Position numbers and translations under genes: made by a program | Shown here: positions 35,771 to 50,312 of the stretch, piece by piece | Numbering within the stretch: position 1 is the stretch's first letter | How the letters are laid out: each line of letters opens with the position of its first letter | Notes under the pieces: generated by a model | The model's database searches: none | The model's input: only the letters and a program-made list of their open reading frames with translations | Told to the model about the DNA's origin: nothing | Origin: Mastigias papua | Lineage: Eukaryota; Cnidaria; Scyphozoa; Rhizostomeae; Mastigiidae | Assembly: GCA_964019165.1 (NCBI GenBank) | Contig: OZ025267.1 | Span: 9,246,889-9,310,888, forward strand | Length of the DNA stretch: 64,000 nucleotides | Direction: 5' to 3'

Positions 35771-36717
35771 GCAATGGACAGGTGAATAGTGTATGTGTAG
35801 AATATGCATATAATCAAAACATGGTACCAGCTTTTTTCTTTTCTTTTCGTCACTTGTAGAAATTTTTCTCTTTTCTGAGTTGATGTAGCTAAGTTGGTTT
35901 CAAATTGTATTTTAATTCTTTTGTTCAAAAACCAAAATTAAAAATGAGTATATGAATATGAGTACGAATTCTTTTGCTTAATCATTGCATTCTTAGTCAT
36001 TGCTACAATTTTTCCTTCAAAAGTACGCGCAAATGTCAAAAGCTATCAGTTAAAATACAAAAATTTGCCCGAAAAGCGGGAGATTTTGACCGAAATGAGA
36101 GAACTGGAGATTTACCTAAAAATGTGAATATCCCTGAAAAAAAGGGGAGAATTTGGATTGCATTCTGCTAGACATGAAGCTAATATTTGCATTCAAAAAT
36201 CTGCTTAATTTACGTTTATATTTTGAGCTTCATGCGATCAGAATTGTGTGGGCAATTTATTGTTGGCAAGGGAATCGTACACAGACTGGATAGTACGATC
36301 AGACTGGATCGTACACAGACTGGATAGTACGATCAGATCTATTATGCTACAATTGCTTTGCTTGACATCAGGCTTTAGAAATTGAAACATGTGAATACCC
36401 ATGCAGTCAATTGTAGGACACATCCTGCAGTATTATTCGCAGGTGTATCATATCACGTGAATATCCTGAGGTTCCTTGCAGATTCAATGTACTAACCGCT
36501 ACAAGGACAGCAGATTGGACATGTATTCCAACCTTGTCTCGCATATTAATAAAAAACATGCAATGCTTTAATACCAAGATCATAGCATGAAAGATAGGGT
36601 TATTGAAAACAGGTCTTAAAAATATTAGATATAAGATAGAGCTTTTCAAGAAGCATACACAATTCGATTCAAGAGACTTAGGAGTCACATCGGAAGTAAG
36701 CAGAGTGGCCGCAAATT
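35771..36717. other. Non-coding stretch before the first GPCR
   Basis: Apart from a 35-bp tandem duplication at 36273-36336, nothing recognised. Confidence 0.4.
36273..36336. repeat. 35-bp tandem duplication with internal inverted repeat
   Basis: The unit ATCGTACACAGACTGGATAG...GTACGATCAGACTGG starts at 36273 and again at 36308. Each unit contains ATCGTAC and GTACGAT, so each can form a 7-bp hairpin. Confidence 0.75.
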
Positions 36718-37533
36718 ATGGCTATTATGATATCGATAGCTACTTTGATTTGGTTATTTTGCATATATCAAATAACATGCGGATTTTTCGGATTTATTGC
36801 AAACTCAGCTGTACTTGCAAGTTTTAGTCGCAAAAGAAAGGAAAAGAGTGTTTTTACTAAGACATATGTTAGTCTTTCAGCAGCTAACATTGTTTCCAAC
36901 GCCTGTTTCATGGCTTCTGGTTGCGCGATTGTTAGCCATTTAAGCGTTAAAAAAGTTTCTGAGGACAATATTCGCTTTCTGGTTGTCTTGCAGTATGTCA
37001 ACAGATATGCCACATGTGTATCATTCCTTTTAAGAATATTTATCACAATTCAAACAGTGACTGCAGCATCGCTCCCATTTTAATTCAAATACATTTTCAC
37101 AGCAAAAGTTGCCCACATTATCATAGTCTCGAGCTGGCTGGCAGGAGTTGCAATAATTTCCCTCTATTCCTTTGCTCTGAACATTGGAAGAGAAATAGAC
37201 ATTCAGATTGCCTACTCCATCATCCTACTCGGAGTCCTATCTATACTTTGTTTTTCGTGGACTTTCTATCGCTTGTTGAACAGAGGAGGGTTACCAAACA
37301 AATTCACCGACAATAGCAACAGCTACAAAAATGCTTTAATGAACTATTATGGTATCGGTATACTGTTCATCGCTTCAATGCTGCCATGTATCATGTTTGC
37401 CATGTTTGTGCTTTCAGGTAGAACTCAAAATGGGTTATGCATCCTCAATGCGTTCTTTCATGTCTTCAAGACATTATGTGATTCTTTGGTATATTTTTGC
37501 GTTGCAGGATGCAAGATGCAAAGAAGGAAGTAG
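36718..37533 (+). pseudogene. Class A (rhodopsin-like) GPCR with one premature stop
   Basis: A single frame of 271 codons plus stop reads as a seven-helix receptor except for TAA at 37081-37083. Helix 1 has GFIANSAVLASF, matching IANATLL of the second receptor here. After helix 3 comes ITIQTVTAASLPF*FKYIFTAK, aligned to IAIQRFIAVHFPFRFRRIFTTK of the other receptor, so the stop replaces an arginine-type residue in intracellular loop 2. Helix 7 has DSLVYF where NPxxY is usual. The DRY-position arginine is T here. Both sides of the stop remain open, so decay is recent, or the stop is a sequence error. Ligand unknown. Confidence 0.75.
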
Positions 37534-37905
37534 AAATACAGAAGAAATATACACGTAGAGACATTTAATGCTTTACTCGTTGCAGGAAAGAACTTTTAAT
37601 AAGACTTTGCAAATATTATATGCAATAGTCAGGGGCGTAGTGTGATTAGTTAGGGCTGCTACACCTCATCTTCGAAACTTCGCTTACAAATATACATGTT
37701 TTAGACTATAGTTGGCATATTTACATGTTTTAAGACTTAATCTGTAAATCTACATGCTTTAAAATTTGTTCGTAAATGTATGTAGTAGATTTTGCCTAGA
37801 TCTATGCCTAAGCAATATACCATGTTAGCCTGGTAAATGCTTTTAGCGCCATTCTAGATGGTAAAATTAAAACAATTGCCTGTAGCAATTGCCATAGCTG
37901 GTCCT

Positions 37906-38411
37906 CAGGGGGGTGAATACTGGGGGTGTGGGGGTGTGACACCCCAAAACAGATAAGAAAGAGTAATTCGCAAGGTAATCGAACCTTTTTGCAGGGAAAC
38001 AATAACATCGATGAATCGTGCCTTACATATAGTTAATTGCAAAAGAAAAGGTAACCTTTGCTTGTTCATCTTTCTCAGCACAATGACCAATGAAGACAGC
38101 AATGTTTATCCTATGTTGCAAAAAGGAATATTCAGGGGTTTCAAGACTTGGTCCTGGAAAAATTTCAGGGGGAAGCTCCCAGACCCCCATTTATTCATTT
38201 CCTCTTCTGTTTGCATCAATTAGATACAATGAATACAAAGACTTTTCTAACTTAGCAAAAATGATGTTGTATCTTACTATTTATTACTACTGCAATCGCT
38301 TTCTTTCACATCGATTGCCATTTTACTGATTTTATTTTCGCAGGCAATATCAAATTTTGCAGAGCAAAAACCTCTAACATCCCTTAAAGAAATTTTGAAG
38401 TTACGCCCCTT
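37906..38411. mobile_element. hAT MITE (506 bp)
   Basis: Left end CAGGGGGGTGAATAC, right end GTTACGCCCCTT. Each differs by one base from the CAGGGGCG/CGCCCCTG terminus. Flanking 8-mers CTGGTCCT (37898-37905) and CTGGCCCT (38412-38419) match at 7 of 8. The left arm GGGGGTGTGACACCCC.AAACAGATAA is shared with the element at 9584-9880, so they are one family. Confidence 0.7.
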
Positions 38412-40769
<2,358 letters not shown>

Positions 40770-41170
40770 GCCTTCTAGCATCCTGTCAATCTGGTTTCAG
40801 GGCCTTTCATACTACAACAATGGCTCCATTGAAATTTACTAATGATTGGCTAAATGGTTTTGATGTTGGATAATATGCAGGAGTCGTAGTCACTGACTTA
40901 AGAAGACCCTTTGATAGAGTTGATCATGGAATTCTTCGTCAAAGCTCGCACATTATGGCATTTATGGCCATGAGCTAGCATGGTTCAAATCATGCCTCTC
41001 AAATCAAAATTTAAGCCTAGGAATTCCACAAGGTTGGTTTTCAGCCATGGTTTTCAGATATTTTATATTTACAACAATGATTACCCTGTGCTCATCAATT
41101 ACGTTGAAGTCTATGTGTACGCTGAGGAAACTTGTAAAGTCTCCATACTTATGGAGGTTCTAAGCTAAAT
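40770..41170 (+). pseudogene. LINE reverse transcriptase fragment
   Basis: Reads CQSGFRAFHTTTMAPLKFTNDWLNG, then VVVTDLRRPFDRVDHGILRQ (the FxDLxKAFDxVDH RT motif), then LGIPQG at 41020, and EVYVYAEETC near 41104 where YADDT is expected. Frames are broken between blocks. CR1/jockey-type, truncated at both ends. Confidence 0.8.
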
Positions 41171-41547
41171 GAGACACTAAAAAATGATCTGGAAGCTGGA
41201 GATACGTGGCACTCACTATTATTAAGCTACTTCGGAATGCAACTACAAACTATGTGGCTATATTATGCATACTATGCATATGTTAATCTCCGAGTTTAAT
41301 CTATTTATCAAAAGTGAGCAAAGCCAAGTACTGCATTTATCTATCTCTTTCAATCACTAGCCCCAATAATTGTTAAAGTCAAACCTTGCACAACGCCAAG
41401 TCAATTACACTGAATCATGTATGAATCATAAATAGTAGGTGTGAATCATAAACTTACAATAACAAAATAGCATAGAATAACACAAAATAACATAAAGTCA
41501 TACATATAACTCAACTTCAGCCATAATTATCAGAGCTAAATATATCA

Positions 41548-42486
41548 CTAAATATCAGATAAATTCTTTCCACCAGGTCCTTTTGATGAATCCATTACTG
41601 CAGTGCCTCCTACCAACTCCATTGGCGAGTTATTATCATTTTTCTTCTGCACTACTACACTTCGGGAACATTTAATACATATAGATATGAAAAAATAAAC
41701 CAATGGATCTATTACCGTTCTGACAGGAACAAGAGAAGACAATAAATAACGCATGATGAAGTTGTCCCCTTTGAGGCTGCTTATTGCATAGGGACACACC
41801 AAGATAAGAAACAAAAGGGTCACACCAACAGAGTTTAGTAACAATTTCATACTGTGTTCCGTATCAGATGTTGCATTGTTACTGCTCCTAAGTTGCCTTG
41901 ATACCCGACGCTGAATACGTAAACTAATTAGGATCCAAGTGTAGCATACAATTAAGGTAAATACAAATACTAAAATAGTGTAAGACACCAGTCTGTCTTT
42001 TGCAAAAATATTGTTGCTGTCAATATGCCAGGAGAGCAGAAATATTGATATAGCGATTAGCCAGGTCAGACTAATATAGAACCACGTCAGTTTCGTTGTG
42101 AATATTCTCCTAAAGCGAAAAGGGAAGTGTACAGCAATAAATCTTTGGATCGCTATGAACACGATGTGAGAGAGCGCTATTATTATTATTCCTTTGTTGA
42201 TGAAAAGTAACTCAAAGGTGTCCTCCCATTGTTGAAACGGAAGATTGCCTGTTTTAATGTCGTATGAGAACATTGTTCCAATCGTTGCAAAAAACACGTC
42301 AGAAATGAAATTGGCTATGGCCAGGCTTGCTAAAGTTTTGTTGTATGGTGGAGCTTCATTTCGTGTACGGAAAAGTGCTACAAGTAATGTCGCATTGGCA
42401 ATCATACCAGCAATGCCAAATATCGCATAGTTTAAGGAGCTTGCAAGCCCCATAGTTTCAAGAGATTGACTATCCAAAGAGCTCAT
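41548..42486 (-). CDS. Class A (rhodopsin-like) orphan GPCR, intronless
   Basis: 312-residue plasma-membrane receptor that signals through G proteins. Approximate helices: TM1 17-40 (with IANATLL), TM2 48-70, TM3 90-115, TM4 133-154, TM5 168-192, TM6 216-238, TM7 246-266. The E/DRY site is QRF (residues 117-119), keeping the key arginine. NPxxY is DPLVYF. TM6 has VCPYA in place of the usual CWxP. The N-terminus is short, without a signal peptide. The C-tail is short and Ser/Gly/Lys rich. Single-exon class A receptors of this style are abundant in cnidarians. Related to the broken receptor at 36.7 kb, and on the opposite strand. Ligand unknown. Confidence 0.88.
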   Translation of the reverse strand: MSSLDSQSLETMGLASSLNYAIFGIAGMIANATLLVALFRTRNEAPPYNKTLASLAIANFISDVFFATIGTMFSYDIKTGNLPFQQWEDTFELLFINKGIIIIALSHIVFIAIQRFIAVHFPFRFRRIFTTKLTWFYISLTWLIAISIFLLSWHIDSNNIFAKDRLVSYTILVFVFTLIVCYTWILISLRIQRRVSRQLRSSNNATSDTEHSMKLLLNSVGVTLLFLILVCPYAISSLKGDNFIMRYLLSSLVPVRTVIDPLVYFFISICIKCSRSVVVQKKNDNNSPMELVGGTAVMDSSKGPGGKNLSDI

Positions 42487-44649
42487 CCTTGATGGTAATC
42501 TTCCCCGCTTCTTTACGATCCAGATTAATTTGTCTATGCACTTCTTCTTTGTCCAGTCACGTGTTTAAATATTTCACCAATATTTGTTTCAAATTGCGCT
42601 CTGCCAACCAGTTCTCATGATGAAACGCAAACCTGATAATTTTGAATCAGCTGGTTACCTAATGTTTCACATTTCCTGATGTCTTCTCAAAACAGAATTG
42701 GATCGAATGACAGCCGGTGATTTGCGATGTTGCTTTGAATATAGTTTATTTACTTGATTAACCTGCCATGGACGGGAGTCAATACACAAGTGAATCAACA
42801 TACCCAGCCCCTTTATAAGAGCCGCCACATAAACTAAATTTCTTGGTTATCGCCTTGTACCATCAAAGCTTACTGGAGAGATTTACAATATAATTGTCTA
42901 TAAGCTCTTTGCACAAACAAAGTCAACTGCTTATATAAGCATTGAAAGCTGTTAGATGTTAGATGTAGGAACAGAAGCGGAGGGAGGATCACTCTTCATG
43001 ACAATGAAAATCGTTATTGCCACCTTAAAACTCTAAGGAGTTTCTAATGCACACAAATATTTGATACCATTTGCTAGCTAATATGTATACAATATTAGTT
43101 ATTTATGAATGAGATATATATGCTATGGTGAATTATTAATAGAATTTTACAGGGCAGAGTGAATCATGTTATATCCTTTCGTGGAGGTGAATTTACATCA
43201 GAACCTCTGCCTTGGCCATCAAAACGGACAGCATGGAGCTATTGTCTCATATCTAGAAAACCACCCAATTTACTTGGAAGACATAACCGAAAATGTTAAC
43301 GATTTGTTGCAAAATCGATTCAACCGATCGTTAATCTTCTTCTTGGGTGTCATGTCAGGGTCTCATGTTGGCTACCGTGTGCCTGAAACCTGCACAGTTA
43401 GCCCAACCGCCTAAAACGTCCATGACATTGCACCCAGTAGCAAACGTGCGACCCTTAGGTACTTCAAGCGTTGTCTCCCCCGTTGTCTTCTTCCGTTGAT
43501 CTCCTCGTTTAGCACCGGTTTCTCTAAACCTCCTTCCCTCACCATAATTCCAACAAGCCTTAATACCCATAGGAATTAAAAATCTCATTTTGCATTTCTG
43601 TTGATGTTAACAATTTGAGATCAATTTCATTTGCACTCTCTACGATCTTCGTCATTTCTGGTATTTGCGGTTGTGCTCAGCAAGAAACTGAAACACTCCA
43701 GAGAAGAATTCTAAAAAGTTCAAGTTTTCATTCCATTTAAGATGTAAAAACACATTGCCTAAAAACGAAGCTACTTGAAAAAGAAGGATCTTTTTGTGTT
43801 CAGATCTTAGAGAATGACGTAAAATAGGGTTTTAAACCAATTATTACTTCAATTCAGTCGTCCGTTGATAACCTACTTCACAGAAAATCATGTGTTAGGT
43901 CGTGCTGCTATGATACTATTATATAAGGATACTACAAAGATGATTTTATGGGGCGTCATGGGGGTAGCTGCTCCTTAAAAGTGCTGATGACACCCCATCT
44001 ACAGCCTAGGGTAACCAAATGTGTTGAAGTTGATCACACTCATGTCAGTTAATTCATTTTCAGATTTCTCTTCAGGGTAAGAGTAACTTTATATGTAAAA
44101 CCAATGTGTCCCTAAAATTGAAAGGGCATAATCCTAGCAATTTTCCTGGAGTCTTCGCCCTCAGACTCCCAATCTTCTTTGTTTCAGTTATCATCAATGC
44201 TTTCTTGAATCTTGATTCATAGATGATAGAAAAAGTGGGCGATAACTTCTGGAATTTAGACAGAATAGTTATCTCCTTTCCAAATAGGCTTTTCCAGGCT
44301 AAACTTCTTGTGATATGCCTGTCCTCATTATTAGCTTCTTCCAAGCAAAACTGTTTACCTTTAGCTTTCCATCTCTCAGATCCACCAATTTATTTACTGC
44401 TCGAAGCTCATTCTAGCTAGATAATAACTTTCACGGGTTTTCCTTATCCTTGACCCTTACACTACTTAATTGGCCCTTACTCTAGAGTTGATCTCTGGGG
44501 ATCCCCACATTGGAGATCCCTGGGGAATTTGATCTATTCCCATTCTCATCTCCAAAAATTAAGTTGAGGATCCCAAAAATTCCCTAAAAGGTTAACAGCT
44601 GTATTTGACTCTTAGCCACACTCCAAAATGACTATTCTCGTAAAAAATA
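42487..44649. other. Non-coding stretch upstream of the intact GPCR
   Basis: Presumed 5' flank of the - strand receptor. Nothing with coding support; small palindromes (ATGGGGCGTCAT near 43949, GGGGATCCCC near 44498) only. Confidence 0.4.
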
Positions 44650-44961
44650 AATCTGACAGCTCTTGAACTGCGCTTCGAATGCAGAGAAATTTACTTTCTC
44701 TGAAATTAGGTTCAACAAAGGGCCTAATTGATCACTTGAAATGTAAGCATGATGACTCCAGTTTCAAAAGGCCCTGATACATTGTCCAGCAGTGACATAA
44801 AGCGAGAGAAGAGCAGTTTAGACTCTTATTTAGTTCGAAAGGAGTCCAAAATGGAGCCAATTGAAGACAAAGTCGGCCGACTGTGCGCAAAAGATGGGTT
44901 GAGCATTAACGTCATTGCTCAGAGCCAAGACATTTATGTAGCTTTCAGAGCTCTTGGATAA
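44650..44961 (+). pseudogene. hAT transposase N-terminal remnant (BED zinc finger region)
   Basis: GSTKGLIDHLKCKHDDS (about 44709-44760) is the second half of a BED zinc finger. After a frame change it continues DIKREKSSLDSYL...VGRLCAKDGLSINVIAQSQDI, the segment that follows the BED domain in hAT transposases. No catalytic domain follows. A hAT-like terminus CAGGGGCGGATCTAG begins at 44969, just after the stop. Confidence 0.65.
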
Positions 44962-45064
44962 TACCCAGGGGCGGATCTAGCCTAAAATCTGACCATTGCA
45001 TAAAATTGGGCATGGCCAATTAGTTGCAAAGTTCAGCAACACCCATTATATAAATGAACATATA

Positions 45065-46131
45065 CACTTGCCTCACATAAGTATTTCACCACCCTGCTAA
45101 AATTGGCTGCTAACAGCAGCCAAGGGCCTAGTCTACAAAATTTACATAACAAAACTGTCCCACTGTAAGGGCTTCTTCAATCTTTATTTAGGTGGAAAAA
45201 GATTCGTCAGTTTTTCAAGTTAAGAAGTAGAACTTTGAAACAATATTGACGGTTTTCCTTGAAAAAATTCGTAGCAATTGAAGCATTGCTATGAAAAGTA
45301 TTGGGAATAATCGTTTACAATAGGCATGAAAAATTGTAGAAGAATGAAGCATTTTTGAATATAAAAGCGTGATATTCTGGCATTTCAAGGCGAAAATGTT
45401 TCAGGCCTAGCATTCGAAGTGAATGTTTGGTAAATTTGCTTTTGCCATTTAGAGCAACAAGGCTTTACTTAATGAAGCAGTTACGGGTGAGTTAATCTTA
45501 AAAATTCTAAATGTCGATTGAAATAAGTTAGGCATTGAATAAAATAAAGATAAGACTTATCTAGAGAGCCTCTTTGGTATATATGTAAAGTTTGACAAGA
45601 AGCATAGTTATCAGGACCAAATATAAGGCTTATGTTCTTGTAGAAACCTAGAAAATGGAAGCTTACCAGAATGATATGCCCATTGGCATTACAACATATC
45701 GCTCGCTTGAAACTGTCCCGCGATCTAAAATAATATCATTCTCACCAGAGTGAACAAATTCAGCAAAACTTTTTCTACTATCATGAGGTCTCATAAATTC
45801 TGGCTATATGGCACTGAAATAACACACTTTTTCTTCAAAAGATTATTGCTTCTGCACTATTCTGTTATGTCATCTCAACTAATAAATGCCCAAACATTTC
45901 ACGATACTCTTTCATCATAATTCCTAATATTTCTGCCACAATATCTCAGTAATACTAAGAAGTTAGTTTTGCTTCAAAGCTGAGGAAACGAAGTATTTTT
46001 TTACTATAAATATGGTGATTGAACTCTATGATGGGCCAAAATCATGTTATTAAAATTGCCCAGAGCAGCTCATTGGCCACTGTTAGCTGCCATTTTTAGC
46101 AGGGTGGTGAAATATTTATGTGAGGCAAGTG
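45065..46131. mobile_element. TA-flanked inverted-repeat element (1067 bp)
   Basis: Starts CACTTGCCTCACATAAGTAT and ends with the inverted ATATTTATGTGAGGCAAGTG, with TA at 45063-45064 and 46132-46133. The inverted match continues through CACCACCCTGCTAAAA for over 60 bp. It shares internal blocks (AAATTTACATAACAAAA, GGGCTTCTTC.ATCTT, ATTCGTCA) with 51540-52612. No transposase, so non-autonomous Tc1/mariner type. Confidence 0.8.
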
Positions 46132-46299
<168 letters not shown>

Positions 46300-46352
46300 T
46301 CAAATAGCTCCAATCACAAAGAAATTTTTTAAAAAAAATAAATAGACAATAG

Positions 46353-46567
46353 CACTCAAGGAGAAAATTCCAACTGTTAAAACGTTTCGGCACAAGCCTT
46401 CATCGGTTCTGATGATGAAGGCTTGTGCCGAGCTGATGAAGGCTTGTGCCGAGCTGATGAAGGCTTGTGCCGAGCTGATGAAGGCTTGTGCCGAGCTGAT
46501 GAAGGCTTGTGCCGAGCTGATGAATGCTTGTGCCGAAACGTTTTAAAAGTTGGAATTTTTCCCTTGA

Positions 46568-46570
<3 letters not shown>
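46353..46570. repeat. Inverted repeat enclosing a 21-bp minisatellite
   Basis: CACTCAAG...CCTTCATC (46353-46404) is repeated inverted at 46519-46570. Between them the 21-bp unit CTGATGAAGGCTTGTGCCGAG repeats at 46433, 46454, 46475, 46496 and 46517, after a variant first copy. The last unit runs into CCGAAACGTTTT. CTGATGA plus CGAAAC are hammerhead-ribozyme core strings, and similar strings occur at the ends of Penelope-like elements. Here stem II carries an extra A, so activity is doubtful. Confidence 0.8.

Positions 46571-46572
<2 letters not shown>

Positions 46573-46657
<85 letters not shown>
46573..46657. repeat. (TA)n microsatellite at the 3' end of the RTE LINE
   Basis: TA run ending just after (on + coordinates before) the LINE stop codon at 46660-46662, where the LINE reads GATGATATATA. 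RTE elements commonly end in short tandem repeats, so this may have grown from the LINE tail. Confidence 0.9.
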
Positions 46658-46659
46658 CA

Positions 46660-48200
46660 TCATAATACGGATAAATCATTGGCATGATTAGCCGTGGCAT
46701 CCATAATAAACTGTCTCCATTCTCTTCTATCCTGCGCCATCCTATATACTTGCACCACGCTTAAGTTTGTAAGCTCTCTTATGTTGTCTTTGTATCTGGT
46801 TTTTGGTCTTCCTCTTTTACGTTTCCCAAATACCATTCCAGTTATTAAGTCTTTCCCTAACCCATCTCGTCGAACAACATGCCCTAAAATGCCAGTTTCC
46901 TTCTGTCAATGCAGTTCAGCAATCGATCTGCTGCTTTTATTTTAAGTTGTTCGAAAATGCTTTTATTTGTGCGGTGTTCTGTCCAGCTTACGAGTAATAG
47001 TCGACGATCACTCCATAACTCAAAAGATGCTAGTCTCTTTCTGTCACTTTGTTTTAAAACCCAACATTCAGAGCCATATGTTGCTACTGGAAAGACCAAT
47101 GCATTTAAGAGTCGCTTCTTTGTCTTCAGAGAAATGGATTTGTTTTTCCACGTGTGTAATAAAGCAACTACTGCATTTTTGGCAATGCTTATCCTCTTTC
47201 TGATTTCTTTTGAGTCATCATATGAAGTTGTTATTGTTGCTCCTAGGTAATTGTAGTGATTGATCTCTTTAATTGTTTCTCCGTTAATAAGTATGTTTTC
47301 ATCACTTGGGAAATCAGTTTCAATTTTCATGACTTTAGTTTTATCTACATTCAAAAAGAGTCCAGCCTTTTCACTCTTCCAAACTACTCTGTTAACTAAC
47401 TCTTGAAGCTCCTGCATAGACCCAGCAATCAAAACAACATGATCTGCATATCTCAAGTTATTCACGGTACGCCCTCCAATTGTAATAGACCCTTCAAAAT
47501 TGTCAAGTGCTTCTCTCATAATAGCTTCAGCGTATATATTAAAAAGATGAAGTGATAGAGTACAACCTTGCCTTACCCCCTGTCTAATGCTAAACCACTC
47601 CGATAACTCATACGCTGTTCTCACTGCTGCCTGTTGCTGTTCATAGAGATTCTTGATTAGCATAATAATGTGTGTTGGAAAGCCCATTTTCTTCATCTCA
47701 TGCCAAAGGATTTCATGCACAACAGTATTAAACGCCTTTCTATAGTCTATGAAACACAAGTACACATTCTTTGTCTGTTCTCTATTTTTCTCAATAATCA
47801 TCTTCAAATTTAAGATTTGATCTCTTGTACCTTTTCCAGCTCGAAATCCATGTTGTTCTTCAGCAATCTCCATTTTAAGATGATTTTTCATTCGGCCAAC
47901 TATTATCTTGCGAAGTATTTTACTACAGTGACTAATAAGAGCTATTGTTCTGTTATTACAGCATTCGAGAGTGTCACCTTTCTTTGGGATTGGTATGAAA
48001 ACCGACTTTGCCCAATCATCTGGCCACAACTTCTCATTCCATATCTTGACACACAGTTTATGAAAATATTTTGTGATGTTGTTTCCTCCATTCTTAATCA
48101 ATTCTGCTGAAATCTCGTCATAGCCCGGACTTTTCCCATTTTTTATCTCCTTAATAGCTTTTTCAACTTCTGAAAATGTTGGTAGTAGCTCTTGTTCAAA
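46660..48200 (-). pseudogene. RTE-type LINE reverse transcriptase and C-terminal domain (frameshifted)
   Basis: Copies LINE RNA at the target in active relatives. Motifs in order: GYDEISAELIKNGG, EQHGFRAGKGTRDQ, FIDYRKAF, IRQGVRQGCTLSLHLFN, NLRYADH (active form YADD, so a catalytic Asp is lost), GLFLNVDKTKVM, and W-S-D-R-R-LLLVSWTEHRTN. At 46884 a TAG follows AF. Dropping one missing base restores LGHVVRRDGLG...KRKRGRPKTRY to a stop at 46660. Antisense orientation. Inactive. Confidence 0.9.
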
Positions 48201-49700
48201 TTCAAAATGGCTGTTATATGGCTTGTTTCAATAGTTCTATTCTTATTGTACAGTTTTTCACAATATCTTTTCCATCTATCCATTACTTTACTGCCTTCAC
48301 TAAGCACTTCTTTGTTTTCATTTTTAATTACATCTATCCTTGGTCTAAACTTTCTTGTCAACTTTTTTACCCCTTGATAGAGATCTTTAGTTTGGTTTGT
48401 TATTGCACTTGATTCAATACGCTGGCAGATGTCATTTATATGCCTTTCTTTATCTTTCCTGAGGAACCTTTGAACTAATGAGTTCTGCTGTTTGTAAACA
48501 TTAGTTCCATCTATGATTTTATTAACTTTGGATTTTATTTGTCTTCTGTTTTCAATTTCAACTAAGGTCTCAGCTGATATCCAACTTTTCCGAGAATTTT
48601 TCCTTTTCATGACTGTTGCTTTAGCTGTTTCAAGTATAATACGTTTCCCTTCTTCCCACAATACACTTGGTAGCTTATCCTCCTCGCATGCTAGCAGTGA
48701 CATAAATCTATTATCAAGTTGTACTCTATATTCATTGTCAATGGTTGAGAAGTCTAGTCTCATTGGAGCATAGTTCTTTTGTAGTTTCTTAAGTCTAATC
48801 TTAATGTCTGCGACCAGTAGCTGATGATTACTATTACAGTCGGCTCCTGGTAAGGTTTTGGTGTTCTTAACACTACTCTTCCACTTTTGGCTAATCATGA
48901 TGAAATCACTCTGATTTTTTGTTTTTCCATCTGGCGATGTCCATGTATATAAACGTCTTGGATGGTGAGAAAAGAGGGCATTCAGAATTGAAAGATTGTT
49001 TGTTTTGCAAAAATCTATTAAACTTTCACCTCGTTCGTTACATTCACCCAGGCCACACCTTCCATAGTTCTCAGTCGTTATATTGGATTTTCCTACTTTA
49101 GAATTAGCATCCTCCATTACTATTTTCATGTCACGACATGGAATATTGTCAATTTCTTCCTGAAGGACATTATAAAACTCTTCTATCTCTTCTTCGCACG
49201 CTGCATTTGTTGGAGCATAAAACTGTATTATACTGACGTTTTGAGGTTTTGCCTGTAACCTTATTTTCAAAATTCTGTCAGAGACTAGTGCATCCTAATA
49301 ATGATTGAATAGAATTTTTATTTAGCACCATTGCTACTCCGTGGCTGTAACCATCTTCTTTCCCTGCAAATAGTACGGTGTGACCAGTACACGTTTTGAA
49401 ACTTCCGCTACCGTTCCAATTTGTTTCTGACATCCCAAGAATCTCTATGTTATTTCGGTCCATTTCCCTGCATATTGACTGTAGTTTGCCAACTTCTTTT
49501 AATTTCCTGACATTCCATGTTCCAATTTTCTGATTTGACCTTAAATCAAGTTGCTTTAATGTTTCAGCACCAGTAGCATACTTACCACTGTCAGCCTGGT
49601 GAATTACTGAACAACGCGTCCCTTGTTTACCCGCGCGACGGACGAGGCGGTATGTAGATGAATTATGTGGTGGGTTCATTTTAGATGCAGTCTGGAGCAA
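48143..49700 (-). pseudogene. RTE-type LINE apurinic-like endonuclease (frameshifted)
   Basis: Starts near 49700. IGTWNVRKL and ILGMSETNW are the endonuclease opening motifs. A one-base shift near 49285 separates them from VSDRILK...FYAPT. Then come VMEDANSKVG (usual GDFNAKVG), a DFIMIS block, and NSNHQLLVADI, where the usual SDH has become SNH. A further shift near 48200 separates it from the RT. Upstream to 49971 the sequence looks like its 5' leader. Confidence 0.88.
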
Positions 49701-49967
49701 TTAAGTAAGCAAAGTAGAGGCCCTAAGGTTCTTTCTTTGCCCGCAGTTCCTACACTAGGAATGTTATCTCTGCCGTACTAATCAGTAGAACTGATAAACG
49801 CCAGGCATTCTCTACAATAGCCAGAAAATCAGTTGCACTGAAAATGCCCATTGCAGAATCCACTGCCCTACTGCCAGCAGTTTCACCGCAACCCGGGTAA
49901 GGGCAGCTAGTAGGGTACTATCCTTGCTCAAGGGAACCCCAGGGTGCAGTTTAAGGTCATACCCAGG

Positions 49968-50278
<311 letters not shown>

Positions 50279-50312
50279 AATAGAAGAAAACGGCAAATAA
50301 AACTACCATTTC

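Noticed and set aside
36718..37533. Two separate receptor genes either side of the stop
   Set aside because: Both halves are in one frame and together give one seven-helix receptor.
43166..43414. 82-codon frame upstream of the intact GPCR
   Set aside because: No recognisable domain, no splice partners, length expected by chance.
44969..46131. Complete hAT element starting at CAGGGGCGGATCTAG
   Set aside because: No matching right terminus or 8-bp duplication was found.
46433..46540. Regular 21-bp direct repeats as a CRISPR array
   Set aside because: The units are contiguous with no unique spacers, and the context is an animal genome with no cas genes.
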